Made by a program: the position numbers and the translations under genes. 55,909 nucleotides of DNA, taken from contig JAKOXM010000545.1 in assembly GCA_029781095.1 (NCBI GenBank), positions 1-55,909 on the forward strand. The letters run 5' to 3'. The notes below the pieces were generated by a model. The model saw only the letters and a list, made by a program, of their open reading frames with translations, searched no databases and was not told where the DNA came from. Below, piece by piece: positions 13,704 through 22,625 of the stretch (the stretch's first letter is position 1; each line of letters opens with the position of its first letter). The DNA comes from Bacteroidota bacterium (GTDB taxonomy: Bacteria > Bacteroidota > Bacteroidia > Chitinophagales > Saprospiraceae).

Positions 13704-16700
13704 ATGCGACAATTTCCGTTCTTTTTTATCCTGCTGATACCTGCTATGCTCTCGTCCCAAACAGAGACGGGCTCTTCAGATATCCGTTGCCAGTACCATC
13801 CCAGCCGTGAATTCCTGCTGTCGCGCAATGACAGTTGTTATCAGATTACCAGCAAGGAAGCCGACCGGGCGTTCGCCCTGCGATGCTGGGACGAGGCCAT
13901 GGCGCTCTACCGGGCGGCAAAGAGTTGCGCCGACGCCAACCAGACCGCGCGCTCGCAGATGAACCGGCGCATACAGGCCTGCAGAGATTCGTCGGAGCAG
14001 GAGCTGCGCAGGAGTGAGCAACAGGCGCGGCGCCAGTTTCTGCACGCCACCGCCGCCAACCTCGCCGACGACGCGGAAGAACGCCTGAAACAATATGACC
14101 GCTCGTTCGCCTACCGTCTTGCCGATTTTGCCGGACAGTACATCGCCCCGGGCCCCAATGCGGATTGTATCAATACCATGCTCGAAGCCTGGTACTACGT
14201 ACCGCCCGTGCAGCCCGGTACGGTCGGATACAAGGATTTGCAGGTACCTTTTTGTTACCAGCTGGATTATGATTTGGGCGGCAACGTACAGGCGCGTTTC
14301 GGCGGGAAGGGTAAATACCGGCGATTGTACGTGTATGCGCCGGCCAGCCGCCAGTTACTTTCCTGGGATGCCGAAATGATGAAACCCGGCAAAGGCATGG
14401 TGGTGGAAGAAGGGCTTCCCTATTTCGATATTTCGCCCGATGGATGGACGCTCATGTTTTTTTCGGAAAAAAACATCCTGTTCTGGCGAAGCTCCTCGGA
14501 AACGTCAAGGGTTACTGCCTCGAAAATCAGCCGGTATTGCTTCAGCCCTTCCGGCGACGAGTTTTTGTATTACGACGAAAAGGAATCGAAAATATACATC
14601 CTTCATATGAGGGATGTTTATGCACAGCGAAAGGGCGGACAACGACCGGGTGCACAAGCCCTGATTCAAAACGTGCCTTACGAGGTGCTGGGTATGGCCT
14701 ATTACAACGGACGTATATGGCTGGGAGGCCGCGACAGCCTGACCGTGTTGCAAAAGGGCGAAAGCGAAACGCAATGGAATCCGGTGGCATCCATCCCGTG
14801 GAATCTGAACCAAATATCCGAAACCGCCGACCTTAAAATATGGCCCGATCGGGGGACGGCTTTTTTTATACAACATGATAATGCCGCCGGAATCGCCCGC
14901 CGGCCCGACAGCCTCAACAATATTATTCGCGTGCCGCTGAATCTGAAAGACGGGCTTCCGGTATCAGCCGGCGCCGGTCTTCCGCTTCGGGGAACCCCGC
15001 TGGCCATCAGGCAGGATGCTTCCCTCGTTGCACTATCCGATTCGGACAGGGATCTGATGTATTTGCTGACCACAGATGACGGCGCCATGCGACACGGGAT
15101 GTTTTTGCAGCCGGAAGACAGGTTTAACCCCATGAGCGGATCCATTTCACCCGACGGCCGCTGGATGGCGGCTGCAACGGACACCGGCACCCTGAAGCTC
15201 TGGGCCTTGACCGAACTGCGCAACGATTCGATTACTTCCCTGCCGGGGGAGATACACCCCGTCTTCAGCCAGAATGAAGACTATTTCTCCCGCTACAGCG
15301 ACAAATCCCTGCAAATATGCGCACCCGAGCAGCCGGGCACACCCATTTTCTCCGTCCCCGATATTTCTGAAAATACCCTTGTTGTTGCCACCGGTAAAAA
15401 CAGGGTCGCCTATTACACAGGCGGAAACAGTCTGACCGTAAAAAGCGGCACGCCATCCCAAACCCGGGAATTCCCGGTCGATGACGGCACCGAACCCATG
15501 GCGGCGTTTGATGAAAACGAAAACCTGATCGCGTACACGGTCCGTGCCGATTCGCTGGTGATCCGCTCGCTCGAAACGGGCGAGGTTGTCGCCGGGCGTT
15601 CCATAAACGGTTCGGTCAGTATACTGAAATTTATACCGCGGCAGGAGGCGGTTTTGCTCATTCAGAATGATCCGAGCCAGAGCTATCTTGAAAACCAGAT
15701 CATAGCCAAAGTATGGAGTTTCAATTCGGCCGCCGGCGAGCGCTCACAGTCTATTCGATTGCACGGATATAGTATCTATCTTGCGGCAGTGTCTTCCAGC
15801 GGCGACCAGGTCGCTTTTACCGACGGCAAGGACATTCGCGTATTTCACCTCGACAACCTGCTCGATGAAAGCGCGCGTATCCGGCCGAATGAGCGGCAAT
15901 TCGTCACGGCGCTGGCCTTCCATCCCGACGGTACGGCGCTGGTAGCCAGCTACAACGACGGCATGATTATCGTCTGGGATCTAAAAACCGGGGAATCGCG
16001 GTTTCGCCTGCAAACACAGGACGACTGGATCGAAAACCTGAGTTTTTCGCAGGACGGCGGACGCCTGCGCATCAAAACCACCGAAGGATCTTTGTTTTTT
16101 CGCACCATCGACCCTGCCGTCATACGTGCGACGGCGCAAACCGAATACCTTCGATTGCTGGCATTTACCCCCGAACAAATACAAAGCAAAGGCCTGGAAA
16201 AAGCCCTTGATTACTCCGGCAACTTTCAACGCCTTGCAGAATCGCGCGATCTGCCGCTGATCCGTTCCTTTTTTGAATATTACCGCCAGCAGGCGCTGGC
16301 CAGCAACAACATCGGCCAGGTGAGGAGCTATTTTTCCAGCGCTTCGCGACTCTATTCCAAACTCGACGACCCCGTTACACAACGCGTGTTAAGGTCGACC
16401 ATGTACGAGATTTATGAGGACTACATCTGGAAATTGCTGTTGCGGGAAAAGAATGATGAAGCGACGCGCGTCGTAAATGAATTCTACCGGGTCTTTGACA
16501 AACCCTTACCTGCTTTCGAATCGGGAGCATACGCATCGCTATTGCGCAACGACTTCAGCGCCGCAGCGAAACAATACGCGGAATGGACGATCCGCATGTA
16601 TGAAAATCCCGCCGTTCAGCCCTATTTCTGGTCCGTGCTGGACAGTGTCCAACAGAAATTCCGGCAATTGAGCGAATACAACCTGCTTAGTCAGCCGCAA

Positions 16701-18146
16701 AAGGAATGCATTTGCAATATTTACTCCAAAATACTGGATATCAGATATTTATGTGGAAAAAACAGTGATATCGCCTCAGTTCCGTTCGATGCCGAAACGC
16801 GGCTGCGGTGGAATATTTTCCAGAATACATACATCTCTTCGGGTACCTACAACCATTTGGAAAAAGTGCGCCTGCTCGAAGCGGCCTTCGCCGATGCAAA
16901 AACCCTGTATCGCCGGAATGCCGCTACCTGGCGCAATCAACTGGAAAGAAGTACCCTCGAACTTGCCCGCGCCTATACAGAACAAGGTGTGTTCGAACAG
17001 GGAAATGTATTGTCCGCAGCGCGATATCAGCAGGCGCTCCGGTTGCTCGATACCTTCGGACGTTTTAAGAGCGACGAACCGGCACGGCTTAAAGCGTTGA
17101 TTAAGAACGATTTAAATCTGGGAGACTACTTCTTGTCGACCAACCGGTTTGCCGAAGCAGCCAGGCAGTTTGAATCGGGCCTTCATGTGGCCAAAGAAAT
17201 GCTGGAATCAGCGCCGGCCGACTCCCTGCCGGAATACCGCAACGACCACCTTGCGCCATTATGGACGGAAATGGGAATGGCGCAATTGCTGCAGGGCAAA
17301 ACACACGAAGCCGATTCCTCCTTCCATCAAGCTTTTGATGCCTATACTTACGGTCTGTACACCTACTTTTTCGGCCATATTGCACTGATGGAGAACAATG
17401 AACCCGAAGCCCTCAACCGGTACCGGGAAATTTATTCTGCACAACAGTTGGGCAGCGTATTGTTTGTTATTGACCGCCTGGCCGGCCTTTTCCCACAGAA
17501 AAAGGCCCGACTTGATGCGTTTGCCTCCACTATGAGAAAGACCGTGCTCGATGCGCATCCCGAAATTTCGTCCGACGAGACGGACTACGCATTTTCTGTT
17601 GACAAAGGCGTTTATGCAAGCGCCAACGGACTTTGGGCGGAGGCTCTTGCCTGGAATGAAAAAGGCCTGGTTGCCGCCAAACGGCTCGCCGGCCAGCCGG
17701 AGTCATCGGAAGAAGCGAAAAGTCATCTGCTCGACGCCATGCTGTCCAAGTCGTTTTACCTGCTTTATACAGGGCAGGCCGACCCGGGCGCCTATGACAA
17801 GGTCATCGCTACCGTAGACACAGCCGAAGCGTACCTGAAAACAAATAATTTTTATTACCAGTACCACGACTGGCTGCTGACCAACCTTGCGCATGCTTAC
17901 CTGCTGCGCAACAAACCCGGCGACCGGGAGGAGGCAATCAAGCATTACACCACTTTTGTAGGCATGATCGGCTACGGCCAGGATCACTGGGAATTGCTGC
18001 AAAAAGACTTTCGCGACCTCCATCGCGCCGGGATCAGGTGGCCAAATCTGAAAGAAGTAATCATGGCGATCAAACCCGACAATATTGAGCTGACCGGCAA
18101 AGACTGGGAAGATATGGGTGTGGAAATGACTGCAACAGGGGGGTAG
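13704..18146 (+). CDS. Giant exported WD40-repeat / alpha-solenoid protein
   Basis: A 1480-residue protein whose signal peptide (MRQFPFFFILLIPAMLSSQ) fixes the start at 13704; the ORF-track start 20 codons earlier falls over TATTTTTG at 13625 and a spacer. An N-terminal helical, Arg/Ala-rich segment (about 30-130) is followed by a beta-propeller region of WD40-like blades (about 190-800), for example SPDGRWMAAATDTGTLKLWA and FHPDGTALVASYNDGMIIVW. The C-terminal half (about 820-1480) is alpha-helical with TPR-like units (LGDYFLSTNRFAEAARQFESG, DREEAIKHYTTFVGMIG). There is no visible enzymatic domain, membrane anchor or T9SS tail. It probably works as a periplasmic or surface scaffold; the role is unknown. 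Bacteroidota often fuse caspase or Ser/Thr kinase domains to such repeats, but none is present. Confidence 0.85.
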   Translation: MRQFPFFFILLIPAMLSSQTETGSSDIRCQYHPSREFLLSRNDSCYQITSKEADRAFALRCWDEAMALYRAAKSCADANQTARSQMNRRIQACRDSSEQELRRSEQQARRQFLHATAANLADDAEERLKQYDRSFAYRLADFAGQYIAPGPNADCINTMLEAWYYVPPVQPGTVGYKDLQVPFCYQLDYDLGGNVQARFGGKGKYRRLYVYAPASRQLLSWDAEMMKPGKGMVVEEGLPYFDISPDGWTLMFFSEKNILFWRSSSETSRVTASKISRYCFSPSGDEFLYYDEKESKIYILHMRDVYAQRKGGQRPGAQALIQNVPYEVLGMAYYNGRIWLGGRDSLTVLQKGESETQWNPVASIPWNLNQISETADLKIWPDRGTAFFIQHDNAAGIARRPDSLNNIIRVPLNLKDGLPVSAGAGLPLRGTPLAIRQDASLVALSDSDRDLMYLLTTDDGAMRHGMFLQPEDRFNPMSGSISPDGRWMAAATDTGTLKLWALTELRNDSITSLPGEIHPVFSQNEDYFSRYSDKSLQICAPEQPGTPIFSVPDISENTLVVATGKNRVAYYTGGNSLTVKSGTPSQTREFPVDDGTEPMAAFDENENLIAYTVRADSLVIRSLETGEVVAGRSINGSVSILKFIPRQEAVLLIQNDPSQSYLENQIIAKVWSFNSAAGERSQSIRLHGYSIYLAAVSSSGDQVAFTDGKDIRVFHLDNLLDESARIRPNERQFVTALAFHPDGTALVASYNDGMIIVWDLKTGESRFRLQTQDDWIENLSFSQDGGRLRIKTTEGSLFFRTIDPAVIRATAQTEYLRLLAFTPEQIQSKGLEKALDYSGNFQRLAESRDLPLIRSFFEYYRQQALASNNIGQVRSYFSSASRLYSKLDDPVTQRVLRSTMYEIYEDYIWKLLLREKNDEATRVVNEFYRVFDKPLPAFESGAYASLLRNDFSAAAKQYAEWTIRMYENPAVQPYFWSVLDSVQQKFRQLSEYNLLSQPQKECICNIYSKILDIRYLCGKNSDIASVPFDAETRLRWNIFQNTYISSGTYNHLEKVRLLEAAFADAKTLYRRNAATWRNQLERSTLELARAYTEQGVFEQGNVLSAARYQQALRLLDTFGRFKSDEPARLKALIKNDLNLGDYFLSTNRFAEAARQFESGLHVAKEMLESAPADSLPEYRNDHLAPLWTEMGMAQLLQGKTHEADSSFHQAFDAYTYGLYTYFFGHIALMENNEPEALNRYREIYSAQQLGSVLFVIDRLAGLFPQKKARLDAFASTMRKTVLDAHPEISSDETDYAFSVDKGVYASANGLWAEALAWNEKGLVAAKRLAGQPESSEEAKSHLLDAMLSKSFYLLYTGQADPGAYDKVIATVDTAEAYLKTNNFYYQYHDWLLTNLAHAYLLRNKPGDREEAIKHYTTFVGMIGYGQDHWELLQKDFRDLHRAGIRWPNLKEVIMAIKPDNIELTGKDWEDMGVEMTATGG

Positions 18147-18260
18147 TAAAAAGCGTTACCGACGCCCGCAAACTCTTTTGTTCCGTGTCCGTACCGGAAT
18201 ACTGTTGCAATATCCTCTAATTTTACCTCTGAACGCCACAACTTACCGTTTTGCGTTAAT

Positions 18261-18268
18261 TACCTTTG
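18261..18268 (+). promoter_or_regulatory. Candidate -7 box for the HD-PycTM gene
   Basis: TACCTTTG matches TAnnTTTG exactly and ends 20 bases before the ATG at 18289. No TTG 19-21 bases upstream is present, so the promoter may be weak or regulated. Confidence 0.5.
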
Positions 18269-18288
18269 CCGGCCAACAACTTAAAAAC

Positions 18289-19530
18289 ATGACTTCAAGC
18301 GAGCAAATTCTGAGAGAAACAGAAGAACACATCAAGGGATATTTTTCCAGTTATATTTCGCCTGATTACGTATTTCACGATCTGGAGCATACGGCACAAA
18401 CGGTAGCGGCTGCCCGCACGATTGCCGAAGGGTTTCAGTTGACGGAACGCGACATGCTCATGTTGCTGATAGCAACGTGGTTTCATGACACGGGATATTC
18501 CGAGGGACCGAACGACCACGAAGAACGCAGTTGCAACAACGCAGACCGTTTTTTGCGGGGCAGAATTACCGACGAGGAACTGGAAAAGGTAATTGCCTGT
18601 ATCCGCGCGACCAAAGTGCCCCAGCACCCGCAGACTTTGCTCGAACAGATTATTTGCGACGCCGATCTCAGCCATCTCGGCATGGAAAGCTACTGGGACC
18701 GCACCGGCAAGTATCGCCAGGAACTTACCCTCACCAAGAAGATCGTCATGGGTGAGCAGGAATGGGTGGATTTCGAGATCAATTTCATGCTCAAACACAA
18801 TTACCACACCGCTGTCGCCAACCAGCTGTTCAACAAGCGCAAGGCCAAGCATATCCAGCAGCTGCTTAAACTGAAGCATCGCCTCAATCCCGAGCAGGCG
18901 CCTACCGTGGAAGAACTGGCAATCCTCGATGACAAAAACAAAAAAGGTGATATCTCCAAAATCCTGAAGGAAAGCGAAAAAGAACTCAAGCAGGCTCGAA
19001 TGGGACGCGGTGTGGAGACGATGTACCGCACCACCTATCGCACCCATACGAACCTGAGTTCTATGGCCGACAGCAAGGCAAACCTGATGGTTTCGGTGAA
19101 CGGCGTGGTGATCGGTATCATTGTGAGTAACGTCATACCCAAGCTGCTTGAAAAATTTGACCCCAGACTCGCCATCCCGACGGGTATTCTTACCCTCGTA
19201 TGCCTTGCGTCCATGATTTTTGCGACGCTTGCCACCCGGCCCAAAGTGACCGAAGGAAAAGTCACCCGCGAATCCATCAAACAGCGGAAAGCAAACCTGC
19301 TTTTCTTCGGCAATTTCTACAACATGCCCCTCGAGGATTTCCAGTGGGGTGTGCACGAAATGCTGGTGGATCCGGAATTTTTGTACAGTACAATGAGCCG
19401 CGACCTGTATTTCCTGGGCATCGTTTTGGCGCAGAAATATCGTTACCTGAGTATTTGTTACAATATTTTCATGTACGGTCTGATCATATCTGTGGCAGCA
19501 TTTTCAATCGCATTCGTTATACCTTACTGA
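18289..19530 (+). CDS. HD-domain phosphohydrolase fused to a Pycsar-type transmembrane effector domain (PycTM)
   Basis: A 413-residue two-domain protein. The N-terminal half (about 1-200) is an HD hydrolase: VFHDLEHTAQTV, the HD pair in WFHDTGYSEG and CDADLSHLG supply the metal ligands. A charged helical linker (about 205-245) leads to a C-terminal domain that matches PycTM (formerly DUF5706). It has MADSKANLMVSVNGVVIGII, a second membrane helix (about 297-316), the LLFFGNFYNMPLEDF stretch and a last helix near the C-terminus (about 395-412). PycTM proteins in Pycsar systems damage the membrane upon binding cyclic CMP or UMP. Here the domain is joined to a phosphohydrolase and no cyclase is adjacent. 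The ORF track starts 37 codons too early, over the promoter. The substrate of the HD domain is unknown. Confidence 0.85.
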   Translation: MTSSEQILRETEEHIKGYFSSYISPDYVFHDLEHTAQTVAAARTIAEGFQLTERDMLMLLIATWFHDTGYSEGPNDHEERSCNNADRFLRGRITDEELEKVIACIRATKVPQHPQTLLEQIICDADLSHLGMESYWDRTGKYRQELTLTKKIVMGEQEWVDFEINFMLKHNYHTAVANQLFNKRKAKHIQQLLKLKHRLNPEQAPTVEELAILDDKNKKGDISKILKESEKELKQARMGRGVETMYRTTYRTHTNLSSMADSKANLMVSVNGVVIGIIVSNVIPKLLEKFDPRLAIPTGILTLVCLASMIFATLATRPKVTEGKVTRESIKQRKANLLFFGNFYNMPLEDFQWGVHEMLVDPEFLYSTMSRDLYFLGIVLAQKYRYLSICYNIFMYGLIISVAAFSIAFVIPY

Positions 19531-19567
19531 ACATGGGAACCCCGATACCTTGAAACAGAAACCCAGC

Positions 19568-20302
19568 ATGTCCGCACTCGTCATCATACCCACATACAAC
19601 GAACGCGAAAACGCAGAAGCTATCATCAGGGCGGTATTTGCCCTGCCGGAACCCTTCCACATTTTGATCGTGGACGACGGCTCACCCGATGGCACCGCCC
19701 GGATTGTGCGGGATTTGCAAGCCGATGCATTCAATGGGTGTCTGCATTTGCTCGAACGCAGCGGGAAACTGGGACTTGGCACTGCTTATATTGCCGGTTT
19801 TCGTTGGGGGCTGGAACGCGGTTATGAGCATTTTTTCGAAATGGATGCGGACTTTTCGCACAATCCTGAAGACCTGATGCGTCTGATTGCCAAATGCCGT
19901 GATGAAGGCGCGGATGTAGCCGTTGGCTCGCGCTATTGTCGCGAAGGCCGTGTGGCCAACTGGCCCCTCGACCGCATCATCCTTTCCTACGGCGCTTCGC
20001 TCTACACCCGTTTTATATTGTGGATGCCGGTAGCCGATCCCACGGCGGGGTTCATCTGCTACCGTCGTAAAGTGCTGGAAACCATAGACCTGGGCAATAT
20101 TCGTTTCATCGGGTACGCGTTCCAGATCGAGATGAAATTTGCAGCGTACAGCCTTGGGTTTAAAGTCAAGGAAGTGCCCATTACCTTCAAGGACCGTGAA
20201 AAAGGGCAGTCGAAAATGTCGCTGCACATTATCCGGGAAGCGATGCTGGGGGTCATCCAGATCCGGTGGAGAGGCCTGGTCGGAGGGTATGGAAAAGGGT
20301 AG
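19568..20302 (+). CDS. Polyprenol-phosphate mannosyltransferase-like GT2 glycosyltransferase
   Basis: A 244-residue family 2 glycosyltransferase resembling the catalytic domain of dolichol-phosphate mannose synthase. It has LVIIPTYNERENAE, the nucleotide-binding VDDGSPDGTA, the metal-binding MDADFSHNPEDL, and the acceptor-site segments GSRYCREG and PTAGFICYRR. It ends after the GT-A domain with no C-terminal membrane helices, as in the short DPM1 class, so it should act at the cytoplasmic face of the inner membrane, transferring a hexose to a polyprenyl phosphate. The ATG at 19568 is preferred to the TTG at 19550. It lies 37 bases after the HD-PycTM gene and is probably co-transcribed. The sugar is predicted, not shown. 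Confidence 0.9.
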   Translation: MSALVIIPTYNERENAEAIIRAVFALPEPFHILIVDDGSPDGTARIVRDLQADAFNGCLHLLERSGKLGLGTAYIAGFRWGLERGYEHFFEMDADFSHNPEDLMRLIAKCRDEGADVAVGSRYCREGRVANWPLDRIILSYGASLYTRFILWMPVADPTAGFICYRRKVLETIDLGNIRFIGYAFQIEMKFAAYSLGFKVKEVPITFKDREKGQSKMSLHIIREAMLGVIQIRWRGLVGGYGKG

Positions 20303-20332
20303 CGTGCCCCGGCGGTTTTACCGATCCTTCCG

Positions 20333-20899
20333 CTATAATCCGGTATTGTTGTTTGATGAGAGAGCCTGGTATATTTTCCGCATTTTCCACCCGAGACTAA
20401 GCAACAGGAACCCGAAAAACAGCGCATAAACGCCGATCCAGATCATCACGGATACTGCTCCGAAATTAGGATTCCGGATCATCAGCCCGCCAAGCAGGAT
20501 AGAAACCAGGCCCGCTGTACCCAGCAGCCATTCATTATCGATCACCTTGCGCAGTTTGACCGCCGCCCCGATCTCGAAAACGCCCGTTACCAGCAGCCAT
20601 ACGGCGAGTATCAGAACCAGCCCTGCGGCTGTCAGTGCCGGGTTGACGAGTGCCACAAGCCCGAGTCCGACTCCGAGTGCGCCTTCCAGCAGCGTCATCC
20701 ACCAATCGTCGTCGTGGCCACGCATACGCGCTCCGAGAAATACTGCCGTGGCGCCGTCAGCCAGCAGAAAAACGCCGAGTATGAAAATCAGCGCCTCGAA
20801 CGCAATTTTCGGATTGAAAAATGCAAACGCGGCAAAAATAATGGACACAAAGCCCCGCAGGACAAGTACCCACCAGAATTGAGTCATTCGGCTTAGCAT
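20333..20899 (-). CDS. HdeD-family (DUF308) membrane protein
   Basis: A 188-residue inner-membrane protein of six hydrophobic helices in three repeated pairs. The repeats show the family pattern (RGFVSIIFAAFAFFNPKIA, LEGALGVGLGLVALVNPALT, LVSILLGGLMIRNPNFGAVS), each ending in a P-x-x-A-like turn. HdeD of E. coli is linked to acid resistance at high cell density, but most homologues are uncharacterised. Translation could also begin at the internal ATG four codons later (MTQFWWVL). It is convergent with the glycosyltransferase gene, 30 bases apart, without an obvious terminator between them. Confidence 0.88.
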   Translation of the reverse strand: MLSRMTQFWWVLVLRGFVSIIFAAFAFFNPKIAFEALIFILGVFLLADGATAVFLGARMRGHDDDWWMTLLEGALGVGLGLVALVNPALTAAGLVLILAVWLLVTGVFEIGAAVKLRKVIDNEWLLGTAGLVSILLGGLMIRNPNFGAVSVMIWIGVYALFFGFLLLSLGWKMRKIYQALSSNNNTGL

Positions 20900-20958
20900 G
20901 GTTCGTTCGTTTTGGTGATACGATAAGCACGGGAAAGATATGAACTATGGCTGAAAAT

Positions 20959-22071
20959 TTACTTCTTTAAAATCTCCACATCGAATCCCAGCGCCCTGAG
21001 TTTTTCCTCACTCAGTTCTTCCAGATTTTTGATCTCCAGCACTTTACCATCCTTGTTTTTAAAGGTAAGGATCACATCTTCACGGTTTTCCGCGTTTTGA
21101 CGGGCCTGTTCGGCCTGTGCAGCAAGGTCGTTGGCCTGCCGGATAGCCTTGTTGAGTTGCTCAAGAGCGGCCTGCTCTTTTTCCTGTGCGTCCTGCAGCT
21201 GTCGCTGCATCTCGCCGGTGCGCACGATATTATCGTTGAGTGTTTTTTTCAGCCCTTCCACCTGGGCTTTGGCGTCTGCCAGTTCCTGTTCGCGCGCTTT
21301 TTTTTCTTCTTCCGCCTTTTGTGCATCCATTCGGGCTTTTTCAGCCTTTTCGCGTCGTGCTATCTCTTCGTTATTGATCATGTCGTTGCAATTCTGGAGC
21401 GAAAGCAGTTTTTCCAGACTTACCAGGTCTACCGAAACGACGTAATCCAGTTTGAACTGGTCGCTTGAACTATATACCTCGCCGCCCACGCTGAACACCA
21501 CACCGCTCACCTCCGAATTGCCGTTCACTTTCTGGTACGCGCGCGTGTAAACGGTCGTCAGTTTTACCGAACGGATGTAATAGGTTTTTTTGCGCGTCTC
21601 GGGCGCCACATTGGTAGCAGCGCGGCATATTTCGAGGTATGGAATATAGTCTTCCGGCAGAAAGGCGTACCCGACATCGGTGAGTATGATCTCATAAATA
21701 TTGTCCTTTTCCACTTTTGTGGACGCAATGCTGTAAGCGCCGTTGAGTTTGAACCGGGAATCGATTTTTGCACTGTATATCACGTCGGAGGTGGAGGTTG
21801 TCACAACGGGGGGCTTGTCCTGCCGAACGAAGCGCGTGAGTACAGTGGTCTTGCTGCCGTCTACCAATACCATGGTGCCGGCGAGCTGATCGATTTTGTG
21901 CACAAAACCCGCCAGGCCTTTAATAAAAGTGCGTTGCTTGTACGTGTCAGGCAGGTCGAAGCCGAGACTGACGGGAGTCAGTTTGATCTTGCGGGAGGTT
22001 TGGGCCGGCAGAGAGACGGTATTCAGTAAAATAAGAGCCGGAATACAGAGGCGGAATAGCAATTTCATCAT
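20959..22071 (-). CDS. Exported protein with C-terminal coiled coil, function unknown
   Basis: A 370-residue protein. The start at 22071 (MMKLLFRLCIPALILLNTVSLPAQ) gives a good signal peptide; the ORF-track version has 21 extra residues of non-signal character. The mature N-terminal half (about 25-230) is beta-rich. Residues about 235-330 form a long, highly charged heptad region (EEKKAREQELADAKAQVEGL and onward), followed by a short globular tail (LEELSEEKLRALGFDVEILK). It resembles other exported Bacteroidota proteins of unknown role. A structural or envelope-associated function is possible but not shown. It is divergent from the DUF4406 gene. Confidence 0.75.
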   Translation of the reverse strand: MMKLLFRLCIPALILLNTVSLPAQTSRKIKLTPVSLGFDLPDTYKQRTFIKGLAGFVHKIDQLAGTMVLVDGSKTTVLTRFVRQDKPPVVTTSTSDVIYSAKIDSRFKLNGAYSIASTKVEKDNIYEIILTDVGYAFLPEDYIPYLEICRAATNVAPETRKKTYYIRSVKLTTVYTRAYQKVNGNSEVSGVVFSVGGEVYSSSDQFKLDYVVSVDLVSLEKLLSLQNCNDMINNEEIARREKAEKARMDAQKAEEEKKAREQELADAKAQVEGLKKTLNDNIVRTGEMQRQLQDAQEKEQAALEQLNKAIRQANDLAAQAEQARQNAENREDVILTFKNKDGKVLEIKNLEELSEEKLRALGFDVEILKK

Positions 22072-22188
22072 TTCACAGATTTTTAAAGTGCCGTAAACGC
22101 AAAAAAACTGCGTCCATTTTGCAGCAAACATCACTTTTGTTACACCTTACCCGCAAATTGTCAGCCACACAACGAATTTCACAGGAAT

Positions 22189-22563
22189 ATGGATCAAAAT
22201 AACATGATGATATTGGTAGCAGGGCCTTTCCGCTCTGGTACCAACGACGACCCCGTACTCATACACCGGAACACGGAGTTCATGAATGAAGTCGCATTGC
22301 GCGTGTACGAGGCCGGGCATCTGCCGGTGCTGGGCGAGTGGTTCGCGTTGCCGCTCATTCAGACTGCCGGTTCCAGGGCGTTGGGCGACGAAATATTTAC
22401 GGCTTTGTTTCACCCGGTGGCGATGCGATTGCTGGGACATTGCGATGGCGTGTTGCGCGTGGGAGGGCCTTCGCAAGGCTGCGACGAAATGTTGCGCCTG
22501 GCCGGCGAACAGGGCAAGCCTGTATTTTTCAGCGTGGAAGATTTGCCCGCTCTTGCAGAATGA
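22189..22563 (+). CDS. DUF4406 (nucleoside 2-deoxyribosyltransferase-like) protein
   Basis: A 124-residue Rossmann-like protein. The N-terminal ILVAGPFRSGTNDDPVLI, central YEAGHLPVLGEW and C-terminal VGGPSQGCDEMLRLAGEQGK match DUF4406, a family related to nucleoside 2-deoxyribosyltransferases and the TIR/LOG fold. The GPS-x-G-x-D-x-M loop normally places the catalytic acid and nucleotide. Its substrate is unknown. It is followed after 62 bases by the double VOC gene in the same direction. It could be a standalone nucleotide-processing enzyme; no toxin-antitoxin or defence partner is adjacent. Confidence 0.75.
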   Translation: MDQNNMMILVAGPFRSGTNDDPVLIHRNTEFMNEVALRVYEAGHLPVLGEWFALPLIQTAGSRALGDEIFTALFHPVAMRLLGHCDGVLRVGGPSQGCDEMLRLAGEQGKPVFFSVEDLPALAE

Positions 22564-22625
22564 TACCGGCAATTTCGCCGATCGCCTTTTCTTTGCCGGG
22601 GATTTCACCAATACGAAACGAATAG

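Noticed and set aside
18295-19356. Minus-strand ORF of 353 residues
   Set aside because: Antisense shadow of the HD-PycTM gene; no domain motifs and biased composition.
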